Below are positions 18,744-26,845 of a stretch of DNA of 64,000 nucleotides, in pieces; positions within the stretch are counted from its first letter, which is position 1; each line of letters opens with the position of its first letter. Made by a program: the position numbers and the translations under genes. The DNA is from Flavobacterium psychrophilum (GTDB lineage Bacteria > Bacteroidota > Bacteroidia > Flavobacteriales > Flavobacteriaceae). The stretch covers positions 1-64,000 of the forward strand of contig CAMCVA010000011.1 in the NCBI GenBank assembly GCA_945879625.1, written 5' to 3'. The notes beneath the pieces were generated by a model. That model was not told the origin of the DNA, ran no database searches, and saw only the letters and a list, made by a program, of their open reading frames with translations.

Positions 18744-19697
18744 ATGAAAAAATATACCAACACAGGAAGCAAAGATACCCGTTCGGGTTTTGGCGCAGGA
18801 ATGACCGAATTGGGTCAAAAAAACGAACAAGTAGTAGCCCTTTGTGCCGATTTGATTGGCTCGTTAAAATTTGACGACTTCAAAAAGAATCACCCGGAGC
18901 GTTTCTTTCAAATAGGCATTGCCGAGGCCAACATGATAGGCATTGCAGCTGGATTAACCATAGGCGGAAAAATTCCATTTACCGGAACATTCGCCAACTT
19001 TTCTACCGGAAGAGTATACGATCAGATTCGTCAATCGGTGGCCTATGCTGATAAAAACGTAAAAATTTGTGCCTCACACGCGGGTTTAACCTTGGGTGAA
19101 GATGGCGCCACACACCAAATACTAGAAGACATTGGCCTCATGAAAATGTTGCCCGGCATGACGGTGATTAACACCTGCGATTACAACCAAACCAAAGCCG
19201 CCACCATGGCCATCGCCGATCACCACGGTCCGGTTTATTTGCGATTTGGTCGCCCAGTAGTGCCCAACTTTATGCCGGCTGATGAACCTTTCGTGATTGG
19301 AAAAGCCATCGTGTTGCAAGAGGGAACCGATGTGACGATAATTGCCACCGGACATTTGGTTTGGGAAGCCCTACTCGCTGCCGAAGCCTTGGCCGAGAAA
19401 GGCATTTCAGCCGAAGTGATTAACATTCACACCATTAAACCGCTCGATGAAGTAGCCATCTTGAAATCGGTGCAAAAAACCGGTTGTGTAGTGACCGCCG
19501 AAGAGCACAACATTATTGGTGGTTTGGGCGAAAGCGTTTCGCGCTGCTTGGTACAAAACCACTTGGTTCCCCAAGAATTTGTAGCCGTAAACGACAGTTT
19601 TGGCGAAAGCGGAACTCCCGAACAATTGATGGAAAAATACGGCTTGAACAGCGCTGCTATTGTAGAAAAAGCAGAAAAAGTATTGGCTAGAAAATAA
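18744..19697 (+). CDS. Transketolase, C-terminal subunit
   Basis: The pyrimidine-binding and C-terminal domains of split transketolase, 317 residues. Visible are the RSGFGAGMTELGQ start and the catalytic Glu region FFQIGIAEANMIGIAAGL. GTFANFSTGRVYDQIRQSVAY and a transketolase C-terminal domain with SAEVINIHTIKPLD complete it. It should form a heterotetramer with the preceding gene product in the cytoplasm. It is the last ordinary gene before the cassette-like region and is closed by a terminator. Confidence 0.95.
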   Translation: MKKYTNTGSKDTRSGFGAGMTELGQKNEQVVALCADLIGSLKFDDFKKNHPERFFQIGIAEANMIGIAAGLTIGGKIPFTGTFANFSTGRVYDQIRQSVAYADKNVKICASHAGLTLGEDGATHQILEDIGLMKMLPGMTVINTCDYNQTKAATMAIADHHGPVYLRFGRPVVPNFMPADEPFVIGKAIVLQEGTDVTIIATGHLVWEALLAAEALAEKGISAEVINIHTIKPLDEVAILKSVQKTGCVVTAEEHNIIGGLGESVSRCLVQNHLVPQEFVAVNDSFGESGTPEQLMEKYGLNSAAIVEKAEKVLARK

Positions 19698-19718
19698 TTT
19701 CAATTGTACTTACATTCT

Positions 19719-19748
19719 AAATCCCCAATGGCTTGGGGATTTTTTTTG
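19719..19748 (+). terminator. Terminator after transketolase
   Basis: AATCCCCAA (19720-19728), loop TGGC, TTGGGGATT (19733-19741), then a T run. It marks the end of the conserved backbone left of the cassette-like array. Confidence 0.85.
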
Positions 19749-19800
19749 TTTGTTTCTAAAACGATAAAGACGTTTGATGAATTGTAAGCAATATTTTTAT

Positions 19801-19899
19801 ACGTTTACGTCTACAATATGTAAAAACAAAACTTCGTATAGCCAGCCTAGATTGGGTGCATACTAGAAATTTTGTAGCGCATATAAACGAGTTATAGGC
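19801..19899 (+). other. Degenerate attC-like or array-boundary site (site 0)
   Basis: ACGTTTACGTCTACAA (19801-19816) is an imperfect inverted match to TTGTAGCGCATATAAACGA (19872-19890). The right arm runs straight into GTTATAGGC (19891-19899). This is the layout of the five clearer sites: arm, short spacer, then GTTA at the cut point. The left arm lacks a good TAAC, so the site is degenerate or an attI relict. GTTATAGGC is the exact reverse complement of the nine bases that open site 1. Confidence 0.45.
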
Positions 19900-19938
19900 T
19901 ATGTTAAGACAATACCAAATGATGCGTAACAAGAAAAT

Positions 19939-20415
19939 ATGGCGACAGTAAAAACTCATCACTATAAAGCGACTATTAAATGGACAGGTAATAAAGGTTC
20001 AGGAACAAGCAATTACCAAGACTATAATAGAGAACATATAATTAGTATTGACAGCAAGAATAATATTTTAGGCTCTTCAGACCCAGATTTTCGTGGCGAC
20101 AAGACAAAGCATAATCCAGAAGACTTATTGGTATCTTCACTTTCTGCTTGTCATATGCTTTGGTATTTGCATTTATGTTCACAAGCGGGTGTAGTTGTAG
20201 CCGACTATATTGACAATGCAACAGGGATAATGAAAGAAACGGAAAACGGTGGCGGACATTTTACAGAAGTAACTTTAAATCCATTAGTAACAGTTACCGA
20301 AAAGACAATGGTAGACAAAGCCAATGAACTTCATAAAAAGGCTAATGAACTTTGCTTTATTGCTAATTCAGTTAACTTTCCAGTTTTTCACAGACCGACA
20401 ACAAAGACAAAGTAA
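19939..20415 (+). CDS. OsmC-family peroxidase-like protein (cassette 1)
   Basis: A 158-residue OsmC/Ohr-superfamily protein that should reduce organic hydroperoxides with paired cysteines in the cytoplasm. The expected cysteines are present, one in LSACHMLWYLHLC and one in NELCFIANSVNFP. The NPEDLLVSSLSACHM helix is the family signature. It is alone in the first cassette-like unit (19892-20566), with the attC-like site beginning 24 nt after its stop, as in classical single-gene cassettes. Confidence 0.88.
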   Translation: MATVKTHHYKATIKWTGNKGSGTSNYQDYNREHIISIDSKNNILGSSDPDFRGDKTKHNPEDLLVSSLSACHMLWYLHLCSQAGVVVADYIDNATGIMKETENGGGHFTEVTLNPLVTVTEKTMVDKANELHKKANELCFIANSVNFPVFHRPTTKTK

Positions 20416-20438
20416 TGGACGGACGGAAAAGAAACACA

Positions 20439-20574
20439 GCCTATAACAGCACCTACCCAAAAGGCGGGGATTTGTGCTATAAAGACAGATTTGTGGCGAA
20501 CCAAACATTAGTTTTTCAAATCAAGTTTTGTAGTAAAAGTCCCGCCCTTCGGGTAGCTGCGAACCGTTAAGGGC
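20439..20574 (+). other. attC-like recombination site 1
   Basis: The outer left end GCCTATAAC (20439-20447) complements the start of its own unit at 19891. The right end GTTAAGGGC (20566-20574) starts the next unit. The arms pair: GCACCTACCC (20449-20458) with GGGTAGCTGC (20551-20560, one mismatch), and GGCGGG (20463-20468) with CCCGCC (20541-20546). The variable centre is about 70 nt. The arms are nearly identical to those of site 5. Confidence 0.78.
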
Positions 20575-20666
20575 AAGCTTGAACCGAAATTGACTAATGG
20601 TTAAACCGCCAACAATTCAATGATTTAATTAACATCCAAAAATCATTACAGTATTAAAATAAATTT

Positions 20667-22268
20667 ATGACTAAAAATAGTTTTCTTATTATCGTTTTCC
20701 TTTTTTCAACAATAAATATTGTTGCTCAAAACAAGTCTATTGATCTAAAATCAGTTTGGGAAAACACTAAAAATTCAGATTCTATAAGGTTCAAGGCATT
20801 AGCTGACTATTATATTTTAAATAATCAGGCGCAACCAGACGTTGCTCTCGAAGTATTAGATTACTACTACCAACTTGCAAAAGAAAAAAATAATACCAAA
20901 GAGCTCTACAATGTAGCTAATGACAGAGGTGGTATTTATAGACTAAAAGGCGAATTAGATAAATCTATGCACTACTATAAAGAGGCAGAAAAATTAGCAA
21001 TAAAACTAAATAATCCTTCTTTAAAAGCAAATATTACAAGTAATATAGGTAATGTTTATGCAAACAAAAAAGACTATAAACAAGCACTTCAATGTTTTTA
21101 TAATTCACTTAAAATCTATAGAAAGATAAAAGAGAAAAAAGGAGAATCGAATATGTTAAGTAGCATAGGAAGCATATACCTTTACATACAGAATTACGAT
21201 TTAGCATTAGAATATTATCAAAAGGCACTTTCAACCATCAGAAATATCGATGTTCCTCAAAGAAGAAAAGCAGTAATCTACATAAATATTGGCTGGACAA
21301 ACTATGAACTAAAAAATTACAAGGAAGCTAAAATATATTACGAAAAAGCATTAAAAATAGTAGAGCATACTGATGATAAGTTTTTTATGGTTGCATGTTA
21401 TGCGACCTTAGCAAAAATTCACTTGGCGTTAAATGAGATAGAAAAAGCCAGTATTTATGCTAAAAAAATGAACACCATTAGCAACGAACTTAAAGTGTCA
21501 AGTTTCATAACTGAGGGTGAAATTATTTCCGCGGAATTAGAATTAAAAAAAGGGAATATTGAAGCGGCTATAAAAATGGGAGAATCTATATTGGCTGGGT
21601 TAGATAAAAATTCTGATAATGAATTAAAGTTAAATCTATATGATTTATTATATAAGATTTATCAGGCTGATAACAATCCAAAAAAATCTTTAGAAATGTA
21701 TCAGGAATACAGCATCTATAAAGATAATTTGCAATTAGAAAGAAATAAACTTACACTCATTAGAGAAGTTGTTAAAAATGAATTTGATGATATACTTCAA
21801 AAAAATGAACAAAAAATACAAAAAGAGAAAGCAGAGGCAGAATTAAAACACCAACAAAAAACATACGGTATTATACTTGGATCAATTATTTTAATAATGG
21901 GCATCCTATTTTACTTCTATAGAAACATCAAAAAGAATAGAAAAAAAAGAGAGGAATTACTTCAAGAAATTGAAAAACTAAAAAGTAATGAGGATAACAA
22001 TCTTGTTGTAAACTCAAATGAATTTCAATTAGTAAGAGAAAAAATTGAGAAATCCATCGACAAAGCATTAAACGAAACTGATTGGAACGTACTTAACATT
22101 TTACTCAAAGAACCTGATATTACAAACAAGGAAATTGCAGAAAAAGCATTCATGAGCGTAGATGGAATTGGTTCGTCATTACGAAGAATGTATGTGTATT
22201 TTGATATTAAAGAATCCAAATACAAAAAAATATCTTTGATAATGGCAGCAATTAAGGCTTCAAATTAA
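20667..22268 (+). CDS. TPR protein with transmembrane helix and C-terminal helix-turn-helix (cassette 2)
   Basis: A 533-residue membrane-anchored regulator. It has a signal peptide (residues 1-20) and about six tetratricopeptide repeats at 75-330 (for example ANITSNIGNVYANKKDYKQALQCFYNSL). A membrane helix near 397-417 (YGIILGSIILIMGILFYFY), a coiled coil and a C-terminal LuxR-like HTH (ITNKEIAEKAFMSVDGIGSSLRR) complete it. The architecture suggests that the periplasmic TPR domain senses something and the cytoplasmic HTH binds DNA. This type is common in Bacteroidota. It shares its unit with the SBBP gene 118 nt downstream and may control it. Confidence 0.8.
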   Translation: MTKNSFLIIVFLFSTINIVAQNKSIDLKSVWENTKNSDSIRFKALADYYILNNQAQPDVALEVLDYYYQLAKEKNNTKELYNVANDRGGIYRLKGELDKSMHYYKEAEKLAIKLNNPSLKANITSNIGNVYANKKDYKQALQCFYNSLKIYRKIKEKKGESNMLSSIGSIYLYIQNYDLALEYYQKALSTIRNIDVPQRRKAVIYINIGWTNYELKNYKEAKIYYEKALKIVEHTDDKFFMVACYATLAKIHLALNEIEKASIYAKKMNTISNELKVSSFITEGEIISAELELKKGNIEAAIKMGESILAGLDKNSDNELKLNLYDLLYKIYQADNNPKKSLEMYQEYSIYKDNLQLERNKLTLIREVVKNEFDDILQKNEQKIQKEKAEAELKHQQKTYGIILGSIILIMGILFYFYRNIKKNRKKREELLQEIEKLKSNEDNNLVVNSNEFQLVREKIEKSIDKALNETDWNVLNILLKEPDITNKEIAEKAFMSVDGIGSSLRRMYVYFDIKESKYKKISLIMAAIKASN

Positions 22269-22386
22269 TAGCTCTTTACTGTTTTTTGAAAATATCTTAG
22301 CTAAAAAACTCGTTTTCACTATTAGGCGTGAGATGTTTTGAACTATTAGTACTGAGATTTGCGCTAACAATCATAAAATAAAAAAT

Positions 22387-24114
22387 ATGAAAATGAAAAA
22401 AATACTTTTTACAGCAATTGCAATCTTCGGATTTGCAACAATTAGCATGGCTCAAAATCAGCTAGGTTGGGGTACATATTACACAGCCACCCAAGAAGTA
22501 TGGCCGTTCGGAGAAGATCTAGCTAAATCCTGCATTACCGATGCCTCAGGCAATGTTTACATGGTCGGGTACACAAGTTCAGCTGCTGGGTCAAATTTAT
22601 TAGCCACTTCAGGAGCACATCAATCTCTTCATGCTGGTGGCCCCACCAGCAATGGATCGGGCAGTTTTGATGCCTATTTAGTAAAGTTTAACTCAAGTGG
22701 AGTAAGGCAATGGGCTACTTATTACGGAGGGAGCGGAAATGATTTTGGATTATCTTGCGCTACTGACGCTTCAGGCAATGTTTTCATGATTGGAATTACA
22801 AGTTCCACCTCAGGTATAGCCACGGCAGGAGCGCATGAAACTGCAGTTAATAATGGCTTTTTAGTAAAGTTTAATTCAAGTGGCGTAAGACAATGGGGAA
22901 CTTATTTTGGAGGCAACGGAAAGCACTGCACTACCGATGCTTCAGGCAATATTTACATAGTTGGAGGTACAGATTTAACTTTAGGTATAGCCACAGCGGG
23001 GGCACATCAAACTATGCTGTCGGGAAGTGGTGATGCCTTTTTAGTAAAGTTTAACTCAAGCGGAGTAAAGCAATGGGGTACTTATTTTGGAGGTATCTCT
23101 GCGGACGATGGAAATTCCTGCACTATCGATGCCTTAGGCAATATTTACATGACGGGGGCAACATTTTCTAGTTCAGGGATAGCAACAGCAGGAGCGCATC
23201 AAACTGCCAATGCGGGGTATACTGACGCCTTTTTAGTAAAGTTTAATTCAAGTGGCGTAAGGCAATGGGGTACTTATTACGGTGGTGTCGGACCTGATGA
23301 TGGATTTTCATGCACTACCGATGCATCGGGAAATGTTTATATGACTGGACAGGCACAGCAACAAATGGCTGCATCGGGCATAGCTACACCAGGGTCCCAT
23401 CAAAGTGCTTATGGTGGTGGATACAATGACGCTTTCTTAGTAAAGTTTGATTCAAACGGTTTTAGGCAATGGGGAACTTATTATGGGGGCAGTTTAGGTG
23501 ATTCAGGAAATTCCTGCACTATCGATGCCTTTGGCAATATTTACATGACGGGGTGGACTCAATCTAGCACTGGTATAGCCACAGCAGGGGCAGTTAAAAT
23601 TGTTATATCTGGCCCTAGTGACGTCTATTTAGTACAGTTTGATTTAAACGGAGTAAGGCAATCGGGCACTTATTACGGTGGAGGAGATATAGATATAGCA
23701 AGTTCATGTGCTACCGATGCCTCAGGCAATATTTATATAACGGGACATACACAATCTAATTCGGGTATAGCAACAGCAGGAGCGCATCAAACTGTTGATG
23801 GGGGTGTTGGCAGCTCTTACAATGATGCTTTTTTGGTAAAGTTTAATGGCATCAGTTTGGGTATTAATGAAACTGTAAATGAAAAATCATTTACAGTTTA
23901 CCCTAACCCTGCCCAAAGTTTAGTCAATGTAAAAGCTGATGCCAAACTTATTGGCACTGTTTTCACTATTTATGACAACACAGGTAAAGTAGTTTTATCA
24001 GGAACAATAAATGCTGAAAACACTAGCGTTGAGTTGGGGAATTTATCGGCAGGTATTTATTTGTTCAGTGTAGGAGAAAATGTGAAACAGACATTTAAAG
24101 TAATCAAGGAATAA
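22387..24114 (+). CDS. SBBP-repeat secreted protein with T9SS sorting domain (cassette 2)
   Basis: A 575-residue exported protein. A signal peptide (KKILFTAIAIFGFATISMAQ) is followed by seven or eight beta-propeller-like SBBP repeats of about 60 residues. The repeat core reads FLVKFNSSGVRQWGTYYGG followed by CTTDASGNIYMTG and SGIATAGAHQT. A C-terminal type A sorting domain starts near FTVYPNPAQSLVNVKAD and ends QTFKVIKE. It should be secreted across the outer membrane by the type IX system and attached to the surface. Function is unknown. The stop codon is only 4 nt before the attC-like site 2. Confidence 0.88.
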   Translation: MKMKKILFTAIAIFGFATISMAQNQLGWGTYYTATQEVWPFGEDLAKSCITDASGNVYMVGYTSSAAGSNLLATSGAHQSLHAGGPTSNGSGSFDAYLVKFNSSGVRQWATYYGGSGNDFGLSCATDASGNVFMIGITSSTSGIATAGAHETAVNNGFLVKFNSSGVRQWGTYFGGNGKHCTTDASGNIYIVGGTDLTLGIATAGAHQTMLSGSGDAFLVKFNSSGVKQWGTYFGGISADDGNSCTIDALGNIYMTGATFSSSGIATAGAHQTANAGYTDAFLVKFNSSGVRQWGTYYGGVGPDDGFSCTTDASGNVYMTGQAQQQMAASGIATPGSHQSAYGGGYNDAFLVKFDSNGFRQWGTYYGGSLGDSGNSCTIDAFGNIYMTGWTQSSTGIATAGAVKIVISGPSDVYLVQFDLNGVRQSGTYYGGGDIDIASSCATDASGNIYITGHTQSNSGIATAGAHQTVDGGVGSSYNDAFLVKFNGISLGINETVNEKSFTVYPNPAQSLVNVKADAKLIGTVFTIYDNTGKVVLSGTINAENTSVELGNLSAGIYLFSVGENVKQTFKVIKE

Positions 24115-24118
24115 GCCA

Positions 24119-24201
24119 GCCCTTAACAGCGTGCAAGCGCCATAACCCTGCCGCAGGCGCAACACAGGGTTACGAGCGCCTGCACGCAAACCGTTACAAG
24201 C
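24119..24201 (+). other. attC-like recombination site 2
   Basis: GCCCTTAAC (24119-24127) is the exact complement of GTTAAGGGC at 20566, 3.6 kb upstream. The right end GTTACAAGC (24193-24201) starts the next unit. The arms GCGTGCAAGCGC and GCGCCTGCACGC pair with a single mismatch. Inside, ATAACCCTG pairs with CAGGGTTA. At 83 bp it is the shortest and best paired of the set. Confidence 0.82.
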
Positions 24202-24272
24202 AATTGTAAAGAACAGACCATAAAATATTGTATTTAAACCAACGTCTATTGAAAATATTTGAAGATCAATAT

Positions 24273-24911
24273 ATGTATAAATTACTTAACAAAATAAGAG
24301 ATATAAAAAGTCTCCAAATTTTCACAGTATATTTGAGGTATCTCATAGGTGGAGCATTTGTAATTTCCACTTTTACCTTGAATAAATTTGGTCAATATGG
24401 TGATATCAATAAACTTCCTAACAAAATTCCTATTAATGAACTTCCGCCGGCAGAAATATTTTTTTGGGTTTTGATACAGGAGGGCACATACTGGCATTTC
24501 ATTGGCCTAAGTCAATTAATCAGTGGTATCCTGCTGATGACGCAGCGATTTTCACGCTTGGGCGCTATCTTTTATTTTGTTATTATCCTTAATATCTTCA
24601 TTATAACTATTGCCTTTGATTTTCAGGGAACACCTAAAATTACTGGTTTGATGTTGTTAGCTGGATTATTTTTACTATTGTGGGACATAGAAGCTTTATT
24701 GCCACTAATATTCAACCGATTCAAATTTGAAAAACAATCCCTGCAAATTGCTGATCAAACATATTGGATTTATCTTGGTTTCGTAATGTTGATATCCATT
24801 TTTTTAATGGGAATATTTTATCCTAGTTTTTATCTGTTTTTAATAGTCCCTTTTTTAGAGGGTTTAGTGGGATTTATAGTTTTTGCCATCTTTTTTTGGA
24901 ATAAAAAATGA
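24273..24911 (+). CDS. DoxX-like integral membrane protein (cassette 3)
   Basis: A 212-residue protein with about five hydrophobic segments (YLRYLIGGAFVISTFTLNKF, HFIGLSQLISGILLM, AIFYFVIILNIFIITIAF, LMLLAGLFLLLW, and a C-terminal pair). The early FxxNKFGQYG and the overall layout resemble DoxX-like proteins, whose roles are mostly unknown. The ATG at 24273 is preferred to a TTG at 24228, which lies only 35 nt after the unit boundary. It is the main gene of the 983-bp unit 3. Confidence 0.7.
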   Translation: MYKLLNKIRDIKSLQIFTVYLRYLIGGAFVISTFTLNKFGQYGDINKLPNKIPINELPPAEIFFWVLIQEGTYWHFIGLSQLISGILLMTQRFSRLGAIFYFVIILNIFIITIAFDFQGTPKITGLMLLAGLFLLLWDIEALLPLIFNRFKFEKQSLQIADQTYWIYLGFVMLISIFLMGIFYPSFYLFLIVPFLEGLVGFIVFAIFFWNKK

Positions 24912-24920
24912 AACATAAAT

Positions 24921-24992
24921 ATGGAACTTACTTTTTCTATCAAAAAAATTCCGACTTCAGATCAAATTATTGAACTTTTTGATAAAACTTAA
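24921..24992 (+). pseudogene. Truncated GNAT acetyltransferase fragment (cassette 3)
   Basis: An ATG at 24921 opens MELTFSIKKIPTSDQIIELF and stops after 23 residues. This resembles the N-terminus of a Bacteroidota GNAT-family acetyltransferase, with the remaining domain (about 110 residues) missing before the attC-like site at 25080. It lies 9 nt after the DoxX-like gene. It is probably the relic of a second cassette gene lost by deletion. A genuine micro-peptide is less likely. Confidence 0.5.
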
Positions 24993-25079
24993 AACTTCAA
25001 CACAAGAACACTTTAAAACATTAAAAGTAATTTAAGAATAAGAAGCGTGAATGAATCGGCACCAAAAGACAGAACACCA

Positions 25080-25184
25080 GCTTGTAACAACGTGCAAGCG
25101 TCATTTTTGCTGAGTTGCAGGCTAAGCTTCGCTATGCGCCAAGAAAGAGCAAAAACGAGCGCCTGCACGCGGCCCGTTATGCCT
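25080..25184 (+). other. attC-like recombination site 3
   Basis: GCTTGTAAC (25080-25088) is the exact complement of GTTACAAGC at 24193. The right end GTTATGCC starts at 25176. The arms ACGTGCAAGCG and CGCCTGCACG pair, followed by ATTTTTGCT with AGCAAAAAC. The arms are of the same subtype as site 2. A 62-codon open frame crosses the site but is considered spurious. Confidence 0.8.
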
Positions 25185-25270
25185 CATTGTACAAACTGTA
25201 ACGACACGGACAGTCAAAAAAAAAGAATAAATTAAAATGAGTAATTTTAACAACTAAAATCAAAGGAAAA

Positions 25271-25747
25271 ATGAAATACAAAAAAGTAAAATTGAGTGTT
25301 TTGTTTTTAGGCCTCGGGCTAACATCGCAAGCGCAAGCAACTATCGCCACGGGCGGTGATGCTTCGGGTAGCGGAGGAACCGTTGCTTATTCGGTTGGGC
25401 AAATTATTTATACCACTAACACAGGAACCGCAGGTTCGGTAGCACAAGGCGTGCAACAACCTTACGAAATTTCTATTGTGCTGGGTATAGATAATCATTC
25501 TATTAATTTGGAATTAACAGCATACCCCAACCCAACAACTAATTATTTAACTCTTAATATAGGTAAAGCTGAACTTTCAACTTTGAATTTTCAACTTTAC
25601 GACATTAGTGGGAAAATAATTGAAAGCAGAAAAATAATAAGAAACAGCGAAACTATTGGTACGGAAAACTTGCCAAGTGCTACCTATTTTTTGAAAGTAA
25701 ATAACGATAACAACGAAGTAAAAACATTTAAAATCATTAAAAACTAA
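25271..25747 (+). CDS. Small secreted protein with T9SS type A sorting domain (cassette 4)
   Basis: A 158-residue exported protein. A signal peptide (about residues 1-22) is followed by a short Gly/Ser/Thr-rich segment (TGGDASGSGGTVAYSVGQI) that ends QGVQQPYEISIVLG. A type A sorting domain starts near LTAYPNPTTNYLTLN. It is almost entirely sorting domain, with no catalytic domain. I recall similar small proteins next to DUF1566-type surface proteins in flavobacteria. The next gene starts 11 nt downstream, so the two form an operon. Confidence 0.8.
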   Translation: MKYKKVKLSVLFLGLGLTSQAQATIATGGDASGSGGTVAYSVGQIIYTTNTGTAGSVAQGVQQPYEISIVLGIDNHSINLELTAYPNPTTNYLTLNIGKAELSTLNFQLYDISGKIIESRKIIRNSETIGTENLPSATYFLKVNNDNNEVKTFKIIKN

Positions 25748-25758
25748 AACTTAAAACA

Positions 25759-26637
25759 ATGAAAAAAATCTATTCGCTAGTAGTCGGTTTATTATTAACG
25801 GCAAGCGTTTGGGCTCAGGCGCCGCAAAAAATGAGTTACCAAGCTGTAATTCGCAATAGTAGTAATGCATTAATAACCTCTACACCTGTTGGAATGAAAA
25901 TAAGCATTTTGCAAGGTTCACCAACTGGTACGGCTGTATATGTAGAAACCCAAACACCAAGCACCAACGCCAATGGTTTAGTAAGTTTAGAAATTGGAAC
26001 AGGTACAATTGTTACAGGCACATTTGCAGGCATTAACTGGTCGGCCGGTCCTTATTTTATAAAAACAGAAACCGATCCAACAGGAGGCACCGCTTACACC
26101 ATTGCTGGCACAAACGAATTAATGAGTGTGCCTTATGCCTTGTTTAGTGCAGCAGCAGGCACAAACGCAGGTGTTGGCGGTTTTACCCACTACCTTGGCG
26201 AAGCCTTTAATGGCGGTATTATTTATTACCTATACAAAGGCAGCGATGGTTTAGAACACGGGCTTATTGTAGCACTTACCGAAAGTACAGCCGAATGGCA
26301 AACAACAGGAACATTAGTAAACGCAAACCGTAGTTGGGACGGTGCTTACAATACAGCATTAATGACAGGTAGCCCAGCGGCTACATACATTGCAGGATTA
26401 GGTGCAGGTTGGTATTTACCAAGTATTGATGAGCTTGGCAAATTGTATTACAACCGTTTCGAAACTAACAAAGCATTATTTACTGGCGGAAATGCCCTAT
26501 TATCAAGTACAGCTACCTATTGGAGCAGTACCGAGTATCTCGCTACCGATGCGTGGACCTTCAGCTTCTACAGTGGGGATGCCGGCATCTTCTATAAGCT
26601 CAACACTTACTCTGTGCGTGCGGTTCGGGCTTTTTAA
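25759..26637 (+). CDS. DUF1566/C-type-lectin-like secreted protein, probable DGR target (cassette 4)
   Basis: A 292-residue exported protein. A signal peptide (KKIYSLVVGLLLTASVWAQ) is followed by an N-terminal domain found on many Bacteroidota surface proteins (PQKMSYQAVIRNSSNALI to LMSVPYALFSAAA). The C-terminal DUF1566-type domain has WYLPSIDELGKLYYNR, YWSSTEY and a terminal VRAVRAF. This fold (C-type lectin/formylglycine-generating-enzyme-like) is the usual target of diversity-generating retroelements. In the last 40 codons, the positions between invariant residues all use codons ending in C or T, as expected if they derive from AAY template codons. A broken avd-like gene follows. Ligand binding at the cell surface is inferred. 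Confidence 0.82.
   Translation: MKKIYSLVVGLLLTASVWAQAPQKMSYQAVIRNSSNALITSTPVGMKISILQGSPTGTAVYVETQTPSTNANGLVSLEIGTGTIVTGTFAGINWSAGPYFIKTETDPTGGTAYTIAGTNELMSVPYALFSAAAGTNAGVGGFTHYLGEAFNGGIIYYLYKGSDGLEHGLIVALTESTAEWQTTGTLVNANRSWDGAYNTALMTGSPAATYIAGLGAGWYLPSIDELGKLYYNRFETNKALFTGGNALLSSTATYWSSTEYLATDAWTFSFYSGDAGIFYKLNTYSVRAVRAF
26518..26637 (+). other. Candidate DGR variable repeat (VR)
   Basis: From TAT-TGG at 26518 to the stop, invariant-type codons (TGG AGC AGT ACC GAG, GCG TGG, GGG, GGC, AAG) alternate with putatively diversified codons. The latter are CTC, GCT, ACC, GAT, ACC, AGC, TAC, AGT, GAT, GCC, ATC, TTC, TAT, CTC, ACT, TAC and TCT. All of these end in C or T and are reachable from AAC or AAT by changing only the first two adenines. 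The segment is poor in A compared with the A-rich upstream gene. It ends in GTGCGTGCGGTTCGGGC, which could serve as the fixed 3' end. No template repeat was found in the window. Confidence 0.65.
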
Positions 26638-26687
26638 CTATTTAACCATTTAAGATATACCGAGAAGCGGTCGAATTTTGAAAAATT

Positions 26688-26843
26688 ATGGCTTTGTATT
26701 ACGATTTACCAGTTTTTAAAGAAGTGTATAAGTTAATACTTGTTTTGTTTGAAGTTACAAAAGACTTCCCAAAAGAGTATAAATACTCAATTACTTAAGG
26801 ATAGCATTGGCAAACAAATTTTGTACTGCAGAAAAATGCAACG
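26688..26843 (+). pseudogene. Frameshifted and truncated avd-like (DGR accessory) gene
   Basis: The ATG at 26688 starts MALYYDLPVFKEVYKLIL and continues FEVTKDFPKEYKYSIT before a stop at 26796. This resembles the N-terminal helix of Avd, the four-helix-bundle accessory protein of DGR reverse transcriptases. In the other frame the similarity seems to continue as LLKDSIGKQI and is then lost before the attC-like site at 26846. The full protein is about 110-125 residues, so the gene is frameshifted and lacks its last two thirds. Its position 50 nt after a DUF1566 target is the usual DGR order. Template and reverse transcriptase are absent. Confidence 0.6.
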
Positions 26844-26845
26844 AA

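Noticed and set aside
17880..19697. Transketolase as a frameshifted single gene
   Set aside because: The halves have separate starts and an 18-nt spacer, and they match the split two-subunit form common in Bacteroidota.
20439..20574. Reading the attC-like sites as ordinary terminators
   Set aside because: They lack T runs, and their outer bases match the start of their own unit kilobases away, which a terminator would not need. They may still stop transcription.
25047..25235. A 62-codon plus-strand frame across attC-like site 3
   Set aside because: It follows the palindrome arms rather than a conserved protein, and its Cys/Arg-rich composition is unlike the neighbouring genes.
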